Positions 1 through 12,024 of a stretch of DNA of 64,000 nt are shown piece by piece. The position numbers and the translations under genes were made by a program. Numbering within the stretch: position 1 is the first letter of the stretch; every line of letters begins with the position of its first letter. The stretch comes from Microvelia longipes (lineage: Eukaryota; Arthropoda; Insecta; Hemiptera; Veliidae). The notes under the pieces are model-generated. The model was not told the DNA's origin, ran no database searches, and was given only the letters and a program-made list of their open reading frames with translations. Location of the stretch: the NCBI GenBank assembly GCA_018340805.1, contig JACMZG010001913.1, positions 32,014,435 to 32,078,434 of the forward strand, given 5' to 3'.

Positions 1-1139
1 TAGATATTATTGATCGAATCTTGAATAATTGCTTATGATTGCCGAAACTAAACTTTATGACTAACTCGATTGGCAAACGCCACAAAAAATGAGTTTATAC
101 GAACATGAAATTTTGTCAATACAGTAAATAGTAGGTTAATAAAGTAGCATATCATAAGCGCTTCTAAACGTTAAATTAAAAACAATCAGTGGTGAATATC
201 ATCGATAGAGCTTAATTTGCTAATGGCACAGTTTTATATTTAACTTCAATTTTGAAGGGTTATTAGTTACCAAAATGACATATATCCACAGAAGCCATTC
301 TGCATTTGATAAGTAATGATCCTTTTTCACTAAACTCGTAGACATTATATTCCCTAAATTCAGATTTTTTTCTTGTTTATTTCCTATTTCTCTATGTATA
401 TGAAAAATTTTGAAATTAATAGTGTTGTGTGTAACTCTGGTTATTGTAAAGTTTTTTTTTATTGATTTATCAAATATTCAAAAGATAACAGATTGAATTT
501 AAACAATAGATCTTGACTTACCTTTAGAGATAGATCTTGACTGATCAAAATGAACTCCATTTGAGTCTAAAATAGTATATAAATTAATATTTATGTATCG
601 CAATCTCTATGATTGAAATTCGCCAGATAGAGAAAAACATATAAAACAAAGAATTTTCTTGCTGTTACAGCTGTTAAAAACTTCTATTTATTCCTCAAAG
701 GAATAAATAATAATTTGTTGTGTGATGGATAAAATATTTGCCGAGCAAAGCTCGGGTATCACAGCTTATTTAAAAATAAAATTAAAAGAAAAAGTAAAAA
801 TATGAATTAAATACAAGAATGCGTTTAAATGTGCTTAGTTGTTATAAAAGAGAAATTATTTTATTATTATCTAATTTTCGCAAATATAGTGCGTGTATTC
901 GAATATTATTGTATAGGAAGGCAATAGTGAATGAAATGATGGTTGATTACTTAATACAGAAAATATAATAATAGATAGTAAAAGTATTGATGAGATTAAA
1001 AGTTTGTGCTGGACGTAACAATGCTTCTGGTAAGTATTTTTTGTTTTGGGTATTTTTGGAACAAATTACTTATAGCGAAAGAAACTAATGCAGGCGAATC
1101 ATGTAGAATTTAGAAAGAGATAGAGAAACAAGTGAGAAC
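1..1139. other. AT-rich non-coding stretch
   Basis: No reading frame with convincing codon use, no splice-bounded exon and no repeat that I recognise elsewhere in the window. It leads into the minisatellite that follows. Confidence 0.5.
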
Positions 1140-1620
1140 AATTAGTAATCAACGAACGTAGGAAAGGAAATAAAAGGAATAAATGGAAATAAGTAAGAAC
1201 TAAAAGAAACAAATGGGAATAAGTAAGAACTAAAAGGAACAAATAGGAATAAGTAGGAACTAAAAGGAACAAATGGTAATAAGAAGGAACGAAAAGGAAC
1301 AAATAGGAATAAGTAGAAACTAAAAAGAACAAATGGGCATAAGAAGGAACGAAAAGGAACAAATAGGAATAAGAAGGAACTAAAAGAAACCAATAGGAAT
1401 AAGTAGGAACTAAAAGGAAATAATGGGAATATGTAAGAACTAAAAGGAAATAGTAGGAAATATAGAACAAACAGGAATAAGTAGAATTAAAAGGAGCAAG
1501 TAGGAACAAATAAGGTAAAGTAGAAGCTAGAAGAATCATTAAGAATGAATAGGATTAAGTCGAAACTAAAAGGAGTAAGTAATGACAAATAGGAATGATT
1601 AAAGGAACTAATAGGGACAT
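1140..1620. repeat. Minisatellite, about 30-bp unit
   Basis: Tandem imperfect repeats built on a 15/30-bp purine-rich unit of the type GGAACAAATAGGAATAAGTA followed by GGAACTAAAA. Units are regular from about 1190 to 1440 and decay at both edges. The open frames on the minus strand (repeats such as FLLVPTYSY) are a by-product of a unit length divisible by three and of the lack of stops in the pyrimidine-rich strand; there is no sign of a gene. Confidence 0.85.
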
Positions 1621-3640
1621 TAGAAATAGATAGAGCTGATATGAGCATATAAGAAGAAAAAATAGTGTTATAATATTAGAGGCCTGTTTTCATAAAATTT
1701 TCGACTTAAAACATTTAGCTATTACATACCAAATTTCAATAGTAATAATATTCAATTATCCATTTTTTTGAAGGTCGACTACAAGTATAAGTCATTTCCC
1801 TCCTATGTATGGGAGAAAATGCAGTGAGTATTTAGAAATAGTTCGAAATGGTATGAATATACTAATGTACAAATTTCAATAAACATACACAACTCCTATC
1901 TACCTAAAGTTTCCTTCAGTTATTTTGTAATTCATTTATTTAAATTTTTCTTAGTTATTAAGTACCGTTACCATCTTAGCCTGGTAATATTTTCTTTAAT
2001 AACAAAATATCAGTATATTCATCGTTTTAAAATTAAGACTGGTCATTTAACTCATAAAAGTAATATTTTCTCTTTTTGTCTAATTTTCTTAAAATATAAT
2101 CTTTTATTTATTTTTCTTACATTTTTGATCGACATGTTTCGTATTTTAATAATTGTCTAAATGCTAGTATTAACATGCTGGTGATGTTAATGTAGTTCCT
2201 TGGTGATGTTATGCTATTACTTTTAATTTTTTTAAACTTTAAAGTTTGTTATTTCTTCAAATTTTACTCTTTGTTACTACTTTTATTATGGATAATTTAA
2301 ATTTGATAAATTTTAGTTCTAGTCACACTTGTACATTTTGTTTTATTTATTTTTGATTGATTTTATAATTATAATCATTTTTCATTCATTCATTAAATTT
2401 TATTTCTCTTATTTTATCTTTCCTTTATTTTTTTTTATTCTATAATTATAATCATTTTTCATTATGCTAAAATGCATAAAGCCAAAATTTTATTTCTCTT
2501 ATTTTATCTCTCCTTTTTTTATTCTATGGTATTATTTCATAAAAGGATCCATTTTACACAATTTTTTCCTATTTTGAAAAATTAATATTTTGCATGTCAT
2601 TCTTTACCAATTTTTGTTTTTTACTTTAACTCCTCTACTCATATTAATTGCCATGATGTGATATTGTCTTTCCCCTAGAGCTAGTTGAAGAACATTAATG
2701 AAATAGCTACAAAAAGTTATGCTTTTAACCTTATATAATTTTACCACATAATTTTAATTGTATTTTTCCGGTACACTTCTAATAATTAAGCTCAGAATAT
2801 CTCTCTATTATTACATAAAAAAAATAGCTTAAAATTATACTTTTTTTCGTCATTTTTATTTGATCAGTAATGCTAATACAAATAATCCAACGGAAATGCC
2901 AACTTAATCAATAGCCAATTAATGTTTACCTTGGGTGAAATTACATAAATATATCATTACATAAATTATTATATATAATTACTAGTATTATGCCGTGATA
3001 TTTTGATGGATCTCAGAAAATTACAATGGTACTAAATTAAGTTACTATAAAACTTTTTCCTTGGCTCAATCAATAGAGTTAAACACAGCTCACAAAAATA
3101 TAAAATCGTAAGTTTTTCAATATTATCGAAGCATTAAGTCAATGAGTTAGTGCTAGTTAAAAAATAATATGACGTTTCCTTTCCGTCTTATCTTTTCCTG
3201 TACTGGAAAAGGACAGGAAAGTATTACGATTGCACCAAAAATCCAAAATTGGGATAATTCTTTGTTCCTTTCAGGTGTTTAAGGACCTCTTGAGTGTACT
3301 CGATATGCTTGTGTGTGTTATGCAGCTCTTAATCACGGTGGCCAGTGAATATATAATAATAAATATAATATAATAATAATATAAATAAAATAAAAAAATA
3401 AAAATAATATTAAATAATAAAAATAAAAATAAATAATGAAAAATAAATAAAATAAATAAATAAAATAAAATAAACGACGAAAATTAAAAAAAAAATAATA
3501 ATATAATTTATTATTATATATTATGTAATATATTCTTAACATTCAGAAGAGTTCAAGAGACATTTGTATTCAAAGTGCTTTAAAATATGCTCAATTTGAA
3601 TACAACTGACTACAACTTTGACTACAATTGACTGAATACA
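1621..3640. other. AT-rich non-coding stretch with A/T simple sequence
   Basis: No gene seen. From about 3348 to 3530 the sequence is almost pure A/T built from AATAA/ATAAA words. The rest is unremarkable AT-rich DNA. Confidence 0.5.
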
Positions 3641-3707
3641 ATTGACTACAACTAATTGATTAGGGTCCTAGAGCAGTACAAAAGGGCCGTAGAGATTAAA
3701 GATAAAA

Positions 3708-3880
3708 TAATTTAATTAAATATTACATTATTGATAGTAATTCGTAAGAGGTGATAGACCACCTAGCAAATAGGCCGCGTTGTTGGGCCCTTTTTGTTGA
3801 CTCCCTTATATTATAATTTATTTTTAGTGGTTTATCACCTCTTAAAATTACTATCACTAATGTAATATTCAATTAAATTA
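3708..3880. repeat. Long inverted repeat (hairpin arms about 54 bp)
   Basis: Arm 3708-3762 (TAATTTAATTAAATATTACA onward) is the near-complement of arm 3827-3880 (ends AATATTCAATTAAATTA), with a loop holding GGCCGCGTTGTTGGGCCC. A few mismatches exist. It lies at the 3' side of the SINE family A copy; the second copy (43,000) keeps the loop words but not the full arms. Confidence 0.8.
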
Positions 3881-4054
3881 AAATAAAATACCTCCAGCGA
3901 TATGGTTCTACCTTGAGTTCTTAGTGAAGGCATTTACGTCTAATCCACAGAAAGAGCTGTGATTTTACTCAGTCTCTATAGCTTCAACAGAAACAACACG
4001 TGCCGGCCCCACTCTGGCAGAGGACCTCTTCAGAAACACACACCATTCAGAATA

Positions 4055-4140
4055 TATATATATATATATATATAAATTATATATAATATATATATTATAT
4101 TATTATATATATATATATATAATATATATTATATAAACTA
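4055..4140. repeat. (AT)n microsatellite
   Basis: Imperfect AT/ATAT dinucleotide tract inside the SINE family A copy. Confidence 0.9.
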
Positions 4141-4429
4141 CTATTGAGGGCCTTAAATTTTGCCTAAACCTAGGTTTATTAAGGGATCTTTTACGAGTAC
4201 CTGAAATCGTTCACGGGCTAACGTCCCTTTCGAAGAACGGCACGTGAGAGGATTTCCATTCCTCTTATAAAAATCCTAGAGGCCCGACCGGGATCTAACC
4301 CCGGACTGTCTTGGTGGCAGGCACATGTGCTAATCATTACACCACCGGAACCTTACGCGCCAGAGACATTACAAAACACAAAAAATGTGCGGGAAGCCTA
4401 AAACAATTGATTTATTGTAACCCCATTAC

Positions 4430-4545
4430 TCTTAGAGGAGGTTTTATCGAGGCTACACAGCCCCTGAGAGCCCCTAAACGATGTTTCAGACCTATCAATG
4501 TATTGAGATAGGCTATGACCCCTCTAGTTATATACCTCTATGATG
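4430..4545 (-). mobile_element. Fragment of MITE family R3
   Basis: Minus-strand partial copy of the element seen whole at 17814-18132. Shared words are the terminal CCCCTCTAGTTATATACCTCTATG, here near 4518-4541, and the body CTGAAACATC...GGGCTCTC...TGTGTAGCCTC. Only one terminus is present. Confidence 0.5.
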
Positions 4546-5250
4546 GCAACCACCATTATCATTATTTGAGGTAGCTAAACCAACATAAGGGAATTAGTGC
4601 AACTGCCTATTTGAAAGTTTAGCCCCACAGTCTACTGAATTATTTCCGTTTCTCTCTTAGCACCACGTTTTTCGAATACTTCGGAAAAAACATTAGAGAT
4701 AAGATTTTGGAAGAGATATTTGTAAGAAAGCTTACTCCTCCTCCATCTCCACAAATCTGTCTATGAGAGAGAGTTATTTAAGTTTGATTCTATTTACTTA
4801 ATTATACTTTTAACACTCACACACATCTTAACATGTTTTACTTTAGGAAGTCCTATTCAGTCTCAATAAGAAGAACAATGGAATGTTATTTTTTATAAAA
4901 ACATCATATAGGAATCAAAACAAGTAATTATTGTTATTTCTTTTTGTTATGATTTTCCCGCGCTTCTGACCTTATTTTCTTTTGATTATCTTTTGTTTTC
5001 ATTCTGGATATATTGCTCTAGTTTCAATATGCTATTATTGCTAAATAGCGTGCATATGTTTATTAATATTTCCTAGTTTATTTTCTCATTTAGTATTAAG
5101 TACTTCTATTTGAATGGTTCAACCTTGGGTTAAACTCCCAACCCAAACCCCGAGACGTACTCGATCTGGTTAGAATGTTTAATTTATAATTATTTCTAAT
5201 TTATAACATTTATAATTAACATTTATAATGCTTTAATTTATAAATGCATA
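4546..5250. other. Non-coding stretch
   Basis: No gene or repeat recognised. Confidence 0.4.
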
Positions 5251-5254
5251 TTTC

Positions 5255-5660
5255 TTATAGAAATGTGCATTTTTACTTTTTCTCATTTATACCCTAGGTA
5301 TATGGGGAAAGTATTGCATTAGCACAAAAAAAATCGGAAACAGTATTTCATTTGAGTTATTCGTTTTAGATTAGATGATTATAAGATATTTAAGTAGTTT
5401 TTACAAAATTGCATGTCTGTGTGTCTGTTATCATCCTGTTTCCTATTGTGTTTATGCTGAAGACTTTAAACTTGACACAAAAATCAATAATTAGGCCTAT
5501 AGTATTATTATCGCGTAATCCGTAAAATAATTTTTGATGGCGTCATTAATGACAGGAAAATTTCAAAAATTGATAGAACACGGTAAATAATTAGATTAAT
5601 TTTAAATTTGGTACGAAGTTAGTACTACATAAGACCAACATATGTGCTAGGTTTCATCTT
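5255..5660 (-). repeat. Dispersed repeat family R1, copy 1
   Basis: Minus-strand copy of a roughly 400-bp dispersed repeat. Its hallmarks are GGTATAAATGAGGAAAAGT at the 3' end (here inverted, TTTTCTCATTTATACCCTAGG), an internal GATAACAGACACAC, and a GACGTCATAAAAATTA-like block. Other copies lie at 11225, 11820, 20985, 40680, 41095, 47915, 56825 and 61020. No coding capacity was seen; its class is unknown to me. Confidence 0.6.
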
Positions 5661-5997
5661 ATTATCAGCATTAGTTTAGCATTTTTATTGAATAACTCGT
5701 TTTTTTAAAATAAAAATCGTTAAAAACTAATAAATAACCAATTGAGTTAAAATTAGGCATAATGTTACATAATATTAAATATTATGTAATATTTATTTAC
5801 ATAATGCACAAAATTTTATTTTAATACGGCTACTATAAGGATATAATACCTAAGGCTTTTGTCCTATAATTTGTTTAAGAGCATCGAGCGTGGTTTGTAG
5901 GCGGATGGGTGACTCCTGGGATTGAAACAAAAAAATCTTTATTGTAAGGATAAACAAAGCAAGACCGAGGATCTAATAAATTATAAATTAGGCGTTT

Positions 5998-6105
5998 TTT
6001 ATATTCTGAGGACAAGGAAGCCCGAAGTGGTTAAGATGAGCGTAGCGAACCCGATCCAAGTTAGGTTAAGATCCAAGGTACCCCGTACACACTTTGTTGT
6101 ACTAT
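5998..6105 (+). repeat. Dispersed repeat family R4, partial copy
   Basis: Carries GAGGACAAGGAAGCCCGAAG, GATGAGCGTAGCGAACCCGAT and AAGGTACCCCGTAC. These match modules at 10875, 14768 and 44790, which share words such as GAGCGAAGCGAGTCCG. The family is more GC-rich than its surroundings. Confidence 0.55.
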
Positions 6106-6499
6106 GGTCAAGTCTGCATCGTCCTGCACCAGAGTAAAACCAAAAACCCTGATCATAGAACAGGCATTGCTGTTTCTCCTAGTAATAGTAGAGATATTAT
6201 TACTAGAAAAGGCCATATCTGTTTAATTTTGAAACACTGAAAATATATATCATTTGATACTACCGATTTTTCATGTTTTACCGAGCAAAACATGAATAAT
6301 TGACACAAGGCTTTGTCGGCCTGATGTGTCGTTAGACGTAACGAAACAGAAAGGGATATGACATTTTGTCGAGCCACCAATGATGACGAATGTCGAATGA
6401 TAGAACAGTTCTCAGATATAGCATTGCAGTTTGCTTGTTACGTGTCCTAGATGACTCTCGCTCAGTTATATTGTGTCTTTAACTTTAATACTTGTAGAA

Positions 6500-6610
6500 G
6501 GTTAAACTTAGAGACCCGAGAGTCCCGAAATACGCCTTAAAGGCTATCAATGTATTGAGATATGATATGCCCCCCTAGTAATAGAGGAGGCATATCATTC
6601 TATAGAGTAT
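6500..6610 (-). mobile_element. Short R3-like fragment
   Basis: Holds GGCTATCAATGTATTGAGATATGATATGCCCCCCTAGTAATAGAGG, similar to the terminal part of the R3 copy at 4430. It carries a small inverted repeat of its own (TGATATGCC/GGCATATCA). Confidence 0.4.
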
Positions 6611-8230
6611 GATCTATTGGAATATATAAATAAGAGCGATGCTCTGCTCTTCCTTAGCGTTGCTCTAAAGAATCGATCAGTCTACACACTAATTAAGGTT
6701 CATCGACTGTCTCAAATAAAATTTATTGTCTCGACTTCCAACAAAACTTCCTGTTTTGACAAACCACATCATCTAAAATTTTAAATTTATCTTGCCCTGT
6801 AATTAAAATCCTAAATGTATAATAAATCAAAATGTAATAAAATTTTCTAATCACCATACCACGCCTTTCTCTAGTTCTTTTATTGACAAACAAGTTATAT
6901 TTTACGATTTGTAAGATGCGTCTGTTTGTAAGCGCTTAGCGTATTAAAAGGAGAAAACGGTACATGACGTAGGTAATTTTCGTATTTAATTAAAATATAC
7001 ATAAATAAATTAAATAATATCCTACACATAACGGGAATGTGTTTAGGTGGCTTCTCAATAAAATGTTCTTATTCGGTTTGTTACTTCCCTGTAACTTCTT
7101 TTGTTGATTGCCGATCATTGAAATTACAATTTATTCGATCACTCTTATATCTAAAGACGTTAAAGTTAACAGTATTTTCAAATAATTGTGAAGTAATTCG
7201 CAGCCCCATGGTTGTTATCCTGGATTATGGATATCTGGTAGATTAAATCGTAATTGAGAAAAACTGGGACCCTCTGTGATTGTATCATTGATCTTTAATT
7301 TTCAAGCTAATACGATTAACGGAGGATCATTTGTGGAATGAAAACTAAATTTTAAACATTAATTAATGATTAAATTTGTCAGAAAAAGAGATTAGAGATG
7401 TTTCTATGGCCCTATACTAGGTAGTAAACAAGACAAAGATTGCTCCATCTCTAGAATATTTATTTCCATCCAAGGTATGGGGTTTGGTTCTTCTAATATA
7501 GCAAAAAGTTGTTAAGAGATTTTAACGAATAAGTTCTTCGAAGGCTCCTCTTTTTTATCGTGGTATAGATCATCTCTAATAATCTTATATTATATACGCT
7601 AATTATATGTATGATTACATATATACGCTGATTACCTTACATACAACCGAAGCAAATAAACAGGAAGCAATTAGAACGCTATTAAGGGAAGTTTACATAA
7701 CATCATTTTCTTTCTTGAATTAGTTCATATTTAACTTTAGGGCCTATAGTTGCCCCACCCCCTAAATAAACCTTCCAACAACTTATTGTCAAATCCTATA
7801 CTACACATCCTATACTCGTGTCTTAGATTTTCGGTATTACTCGAGATTATAATTAAATGTTGTCTTACCTTCAACAGAATTTGTGAACTGTGGAATTTGC
7901 GATTTGTTCTATCTAGAGCTTTAAAAAGAAGGCTCTATATTTTTTGATGATTCATCTTGTATACAAAAGACATTGGCCTAGGACGGTCGCGTGCCTTCCT
8001 TTTCTTTGATACTGTCAAAAAAGAGAAAACAAATTTTTATTTTTCTTGACAGTAATCGATATAAGACTCATATAGTTCGGATGGACAGGCAAGCTATCCA
8101 TTCCTTTCAGCGAATTTTCTTTAGAAAAAAAACGCTAATGAAGTAGGTGACAAAGCGGGAGTCAGACTAAGGAGTTTGTCAGAAATTCGCTTAAGAGGTC
8201 CCTAATCACGATTGATAACAATATTTAAAT
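6611..8230. other. Non-coding stretch
   Basis: Several short open frames exist, but none has flanking splice sites, a recognisable protein or unusual length. No repeat recognised. Confidence 0.45.
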
Positions 8231-8234
8231 TGTT

Positions 8235-8324
8235 TTTGAACCTGGAAACTTAGCTTTGATTGTTTTGAGGCTCGTAACGACTCCGGATCGTTTTCAAACA
8301 ACTAAGAACCACACTCACAAACAA

Positions 8325-8356
<32 letters not shown>

Positions 8357-8425
8357 TTTGTGAGTGTGTGTCTTAGTGTGGTTCTTAGTTGTTTGAAACA
8401 GTCCAGAGTTTCAGGTTCGAAATTA
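8235..8425. repeat. Foldback sequence with a (CA)n/(TA)n centre
   Basis: The left side (GATCGTTTTCAAACAACTAAGAACCACACTCACAAA, 8287-8322) is mirrored by TTTTGTGAGTG...TGTGGTTCTTAGTTGTTTGAAACAGTCC (8356-8404). A CA microsatellite and a short TA tract sit in the middle. This looks like a palindromic element or a large hairpin. Confidence 0.7.
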
Positions 8426-9850
8426 ACTTGAGCAGTAGCATTAAGACTCGTTTTGTAATTTTTTATTTTGATTTCAAATGAAACACACAAACTCAATTTA
8501 AATGTAAGCATGGACTAAGCTTTAAATTAGTTTATAAAAATGGTGTGCACAGTAATTTTGGAAGTATAAGCATGAGAAATACATGCGCATTTCATTTAAA
8601 ATATCCAGAACATTTTTCTAGCATTACGAGCCGTAATGCCTCTTCTCAAGTCATAAAGCATTACCCGGAAACTTAATCAAGAAATGTATTGCAAGACAAG
8701 GAGTCAAGCATTTCAAAGAAAATTCGCTCGACATCGGATCTCTACTCCAGATTTTTTTAATAGCTTAAAAATAATATGTAGATTACTAATGCCAGCAATA
8801 AAGTTTTGTTATACAGTGAAAACCTATACTTTATAAACTTATCGAATGGACAGGGTGTTGTAACTTTTTATCCTGTCAAAAGATATTCGTATAGGTGGCG
8901 TCGACAAAAAGAAATTGTGATGAAAATTCTCTACGCTACCCGTCTAATGTGATTTATTAGCTTGTCCAGCTGGAGGTCTTTTAGAAACCATATATTGTGA
9001 AAATTAGTGGCATAAACAGATGGATGTTCAACTTCAAACATATAAAAGAATCATTTAAGAAGTTTTTTAAGAAGTTTAAAAAAAATGAAATTTTCTTTGG
9101 TTTTCACTTGTAATTAGTCGCTCACATGTTGTATTATGTTTAATAAACAACGCATTATTTTATTTATTATATGGTGAGATATTAATATTAATCTCTACTG
9201 CCACCGAAAGTAGAGGTTAATATTAATTCAAAACTAAATTGAGTCTTTAAAATTAAAATATCTTTAATTTACAATTAAATTAATATATATAAATTGATAT
9301 AATAATCAATATATATTAAAGTTTAGAGATCTCTATAAAGGAAAATCATATCAATTTTCTTTCTTGAGAATTGTAAGTTAAGTCCAATCATTTATCCGAT
9401 ATAAGATGATGATACAGAATTCAGCCTACTATATTTTAAAATAAACAAATTTACGAAACGCACAAAGTAATGTTAAGACTTTTTAGGCTAAAGTACTTCT
9501 AAAGTAATAAAAGAGCTCAAGTCTTTCTGTTGTTTTTTAACTGATTTATTACCATCCACTGACTTTCTTAACCTAATAAAACATTTTATGCGCCTCGAGG
9601 CCTGTTTTATAGCACGTTCTATTCACTAATAGAACGTCTGGCAAATGACGAAAGTTAAATTTTCAGAAATAACTTTAAACTGTCCCAGAAAGAAAGTTAG
9701 AGCGCACTTGACTTTATGAAGTTGAGAGTGAAAGGAAACACGCTATAATAGATCTGTAGATCTTAATGCAGAATTACACGATAAACAACCTTGTACCACT
9801 GATCAACTATTCTTTCTTACAAGAAATGTATTTGACAGAATTTTTTTTTA
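8426..9850. other. Non-coding stretch with one hairpin
   Basis: No gene. At 9181-9198 and 9210-9227 there is an 18-bp inverted repeat with one mismatch and an 11-nt loop. Confidence 0.5.
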
Positions 9851-9891
9851 TTTAACCATTTTATTTTTTAGTTGGCGGGGAACACACTGAT

Positions 9892-9893
<2 letters not shown>

Positions 9894-9977
<84 letters not shown>

Positions 9978-9990
9978 TATATATATATGT
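9894..9990. repeat. (TA)n microsatellite
   Basis: About 95 bp of almost pure TA followed by GTATGTATGTAC. The open frames across it on both strands (YIYIYI...) are artefacts. Confidence 0.95.
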
Positions 9991-10009
9991 ATGTATGTAC
10001 GTATGTACG

Positions 10010-10165
10010 AGATTTTTGTTCAAATTAGGTTTTTTGACTAATACATTTAAAAATTCGCTTATATTGTGGCAGTATGCCACTTGTATATAAATTATTAATA
10101 TGACGAACTAATATAAAAGAACTTTGTGGCAAACTGATGTAGAACGCCGCTTAGCGGTTGAGACG
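10010..10165 (+). repeat. Dispersed repeat family R6, copy 1
   Basis: Shares TTTTTTGACTAATACATT, ATATTGTGGCAGTATGCC and CGCTTAGCGG with 52430-52620. It ends at a palindrome-like GCCGCTTAGCGG. No coding content. Confidence 0.6.
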
Positions 10166-10870
10166 CGTAGATTGTTTAATTTAAATTTGTATGCAATTTA
10201 CAAGCTTAGTTGAATGTAACAATTTGCAACAGCGCTCGGAAAAATATTTTCTATTAGACATCTATTAGGGAAGTAATGAAAGTTACGGAAGATAGAGGGG
10301 TATGTTGGTACCTTTATAATCATCACATATCACGATAGATGAGACTAGGAAGGTGAAAGCATAATCACAATCCCACATCCAGGTTCATTTGTTCTAGTTT
10401 ACTGATAAACTTGTTATCATTTTTTAACTGTTATAGTATAGTATAAGAGGGACGAATGCGGAACTATACACTTTGCACCCAACCGTAGTCGTAGCTAATA
10501 AAGTGCCAAAATATGGATCTATGAGAAGGAAATATGGACTTATCATTCCTGTTTTCCTTTATTATTAGAAAAGCACCGTCGTGCTTAGGTGGCCATAGAC
10601 AGTGCCACGTGTTTTCAAAGTGTCGGAAAATATTTTTTCTATTAACGAAGGCAAAGTTTCAAAATGAGGGCAAACTTTACTTTTCAATCCTTATTGAAAT
10701 AATAAAGATACTATAGTTAACAGGCGAGTGGAGAAGCACACCTGAAAATCCGAGTTAAAAACTTGAAGTTAGTTTAGGGGCATAGATTATATCCAGACCA
10801 GAATCTTGCTAAAATGAGCCTTAGCAAGAACAAACTAAAGTCGTACTTGAGCTGTGTGAAAAGATCTATA
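10166..10870. other. Non-coding stretch
   Basis: No gene or known repeat recognised. Confidence 0.4.
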
Positions 10871-10874
10871 AAAA

Positions 10875-11050
10875 AACGGGTACGGAGTACCTCGACCTTT
10901 TCTTTACCATACCGGATTCGCTACGCCCATCCTCACTACTTAGGACTCGTTTCGCTCGTCCTCAGACAGTAAATACATCCGTTTTATTCCCGGTGGTCTC
11001 TCATTTAGGCACTGACCTCACTCGATGGTACTTAACATACGTGATCCAAC
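10875..11050 (-). repeat. Dispersed repeat family R4, long copy
   Basis: Minus-strand R4. It holds GGGTACGGAGTACCTCG, GGATTCGCTACGCCCATCC, GACTCGTTTCGCTCGTCCTC, AGTAAATACATCC and a CACTGACC...GATCCAACAAA tail. It is parallel to 44790-45010 along almost its whole length. Confidence 0.65.
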
Positions 11051-11054
11051 AAAC

Positions 11055-11084
11055 AGACGGCAAGTATTGATATACTTGCCGTCT
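11055..11084. repeat. Perfect hairpin, 13-bp arms
   Basis: AGACGGCAAGTAT (11055-11067) and its exact complement (11072-11084), with a 4-nt loop, at the end of the R4 copy. Confidence 0.9.
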
Positions 11085-11224
11085 TGAGACCAAACTTAGT
11101 ACAGTTATTTATTGCATTAAGCAATTTAAATTTAAATTGCAATTTATTGCAACTAATACATACTAATATTTTTATCAACTAAACTATACAAGTTATTTGA
11201 TAAAAATTTAAACTAGTGCTAATA

Positions 11225-11580
11225 AATAAGAGAAATTTGACACATATGTTGGTCATTGACTACGTAAGTGCCAAATCTCAAACTGTTACATTTTTCTGTG
11301 CTTTATGTATTTTCACAATTTTTACTGTCATTATTGCGGGTTAATGACGTCATAAAAATTACCGTCCGGATAGCAGAACTACTCCTAAAGATTGATTAAC
11401 TCTGTAGCATAAATACACTGGGAAATACGATGATAACAGACACACACACAGACGACTATGTAAACATTTTTCAGGAGGCCTTAAAACACCTGAAACGGAT
11501 AATTCGGATTTTTCCGCAAACACAATACTTTTCCTATATACCTACGGTATAAATGAGGAAAAGTTGAAAGAAATATTGCA
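11225..11580 (+). repeat. Dispersed repeat family R1, copy 2
   Basis: One of the clearest R1 copies. It has GGTTAATGACGTCATAAAAA, AGCATAAATACACTGGGAAA, GATAACAGACACACAC, ACACCTGAAACGGATAATTC and the 3' block CCTACGGTATAAATGAGGAA. Confidence 0.7.
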
Positions 11581-11904
11581 CTAAGTAAATTTGCCATGAA
11601 ACAAAGGTACACTTTTAAGGAAAAAAGTATTTTGTACAAAGAATTCATCAAAAAGCTTACTGCACATGCTTAGAACGAACTCTCTCATGAACGAACTGCT
11701 CATGCTTAAAAATATTTTAACTGTTTAGTAAATCGAATTTAGAGCTAACAATTTTTCGGATTTTTATTATTCTTTAAATATTTCTGAATCAATGATAAAA
11801 AAAATAACCTCATAATAGAATTGTTTTTCTGATAGCAGAGCTTGAAGATTGATCATTGTTCCAAGTTTTAAGCGTAAAGAGACTAGAAGGTACTCTATAA
11901 TAGC

Positions 11905-11952
11905 GGTAATACTGTATATAACGTTATATATAACGTTATATACAGTATTACC
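11905..11952. repeat. Perfect 48-bp palindrome
   Basis: Reads identically on both strands with no loop. The half-site begins GGTAATACTGTATATAACG. It is directly followed by a second perfect palindrome with which it shares the bases CC. Confidence 0.95.
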
Positions 11953-11976
11953 TAAGTGGTTTATAAACCACTTAGG
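11951..11976. repeat. Perfect 26-bp palindrome
   Basis: Half-site CCTAAGTGGTTTA, followed at once by its complement. It abuts the 48-bp palindrome. Confidence 0.95.
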
Positions 11977-12024
11977 AGGTTTTTAAAATACCTAAAACGG
12001 ATAATTAAGGGAAAATCCCGGTTT

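Larger units (their letters stand above)
3640..4345 (-). mobile_element. tRNA-derived SINE, family A, copy 1
   Basis: Read on the minus strand from about 4345, the sequence starts with a tRNA-like head. It has an A-box-like stretch (GGTGTAATGATTAGCACATG) and a B-box-like GGGTTAGATCCC near 4290-4305, followed by a body that recurs at about 43000-43490. Shared body words include the reverse complements of GGCCCTCAATAGTAGT and TTGTTGGGCCCTTTTTG. An AT microsatellite (about 4055-4140) has expanded inside it. The low-coordinate end carries a long inverted repeat annotated separately. Exact ends are uncertain. Confidence 0.65.

Noticed and set aside
1099..1539. 146-codon minus-strand open frame with FLLVPTYSY-type repeats
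   Set aside because: It follows exactly the minisatellite unit; a second frame on the same strand is open for the same reason. No start context or gene signal.
4261..4345. A genuine tRNA gene
   Set aside because: A/B-box-like words are present, but the cloverleaf cannot be completed and the sequence continues into a repeat body: SINE head.
9868..10090. Open frames of YIYIYI on both strands
   Set aside because: Pure consequence of the TA microsatellite.
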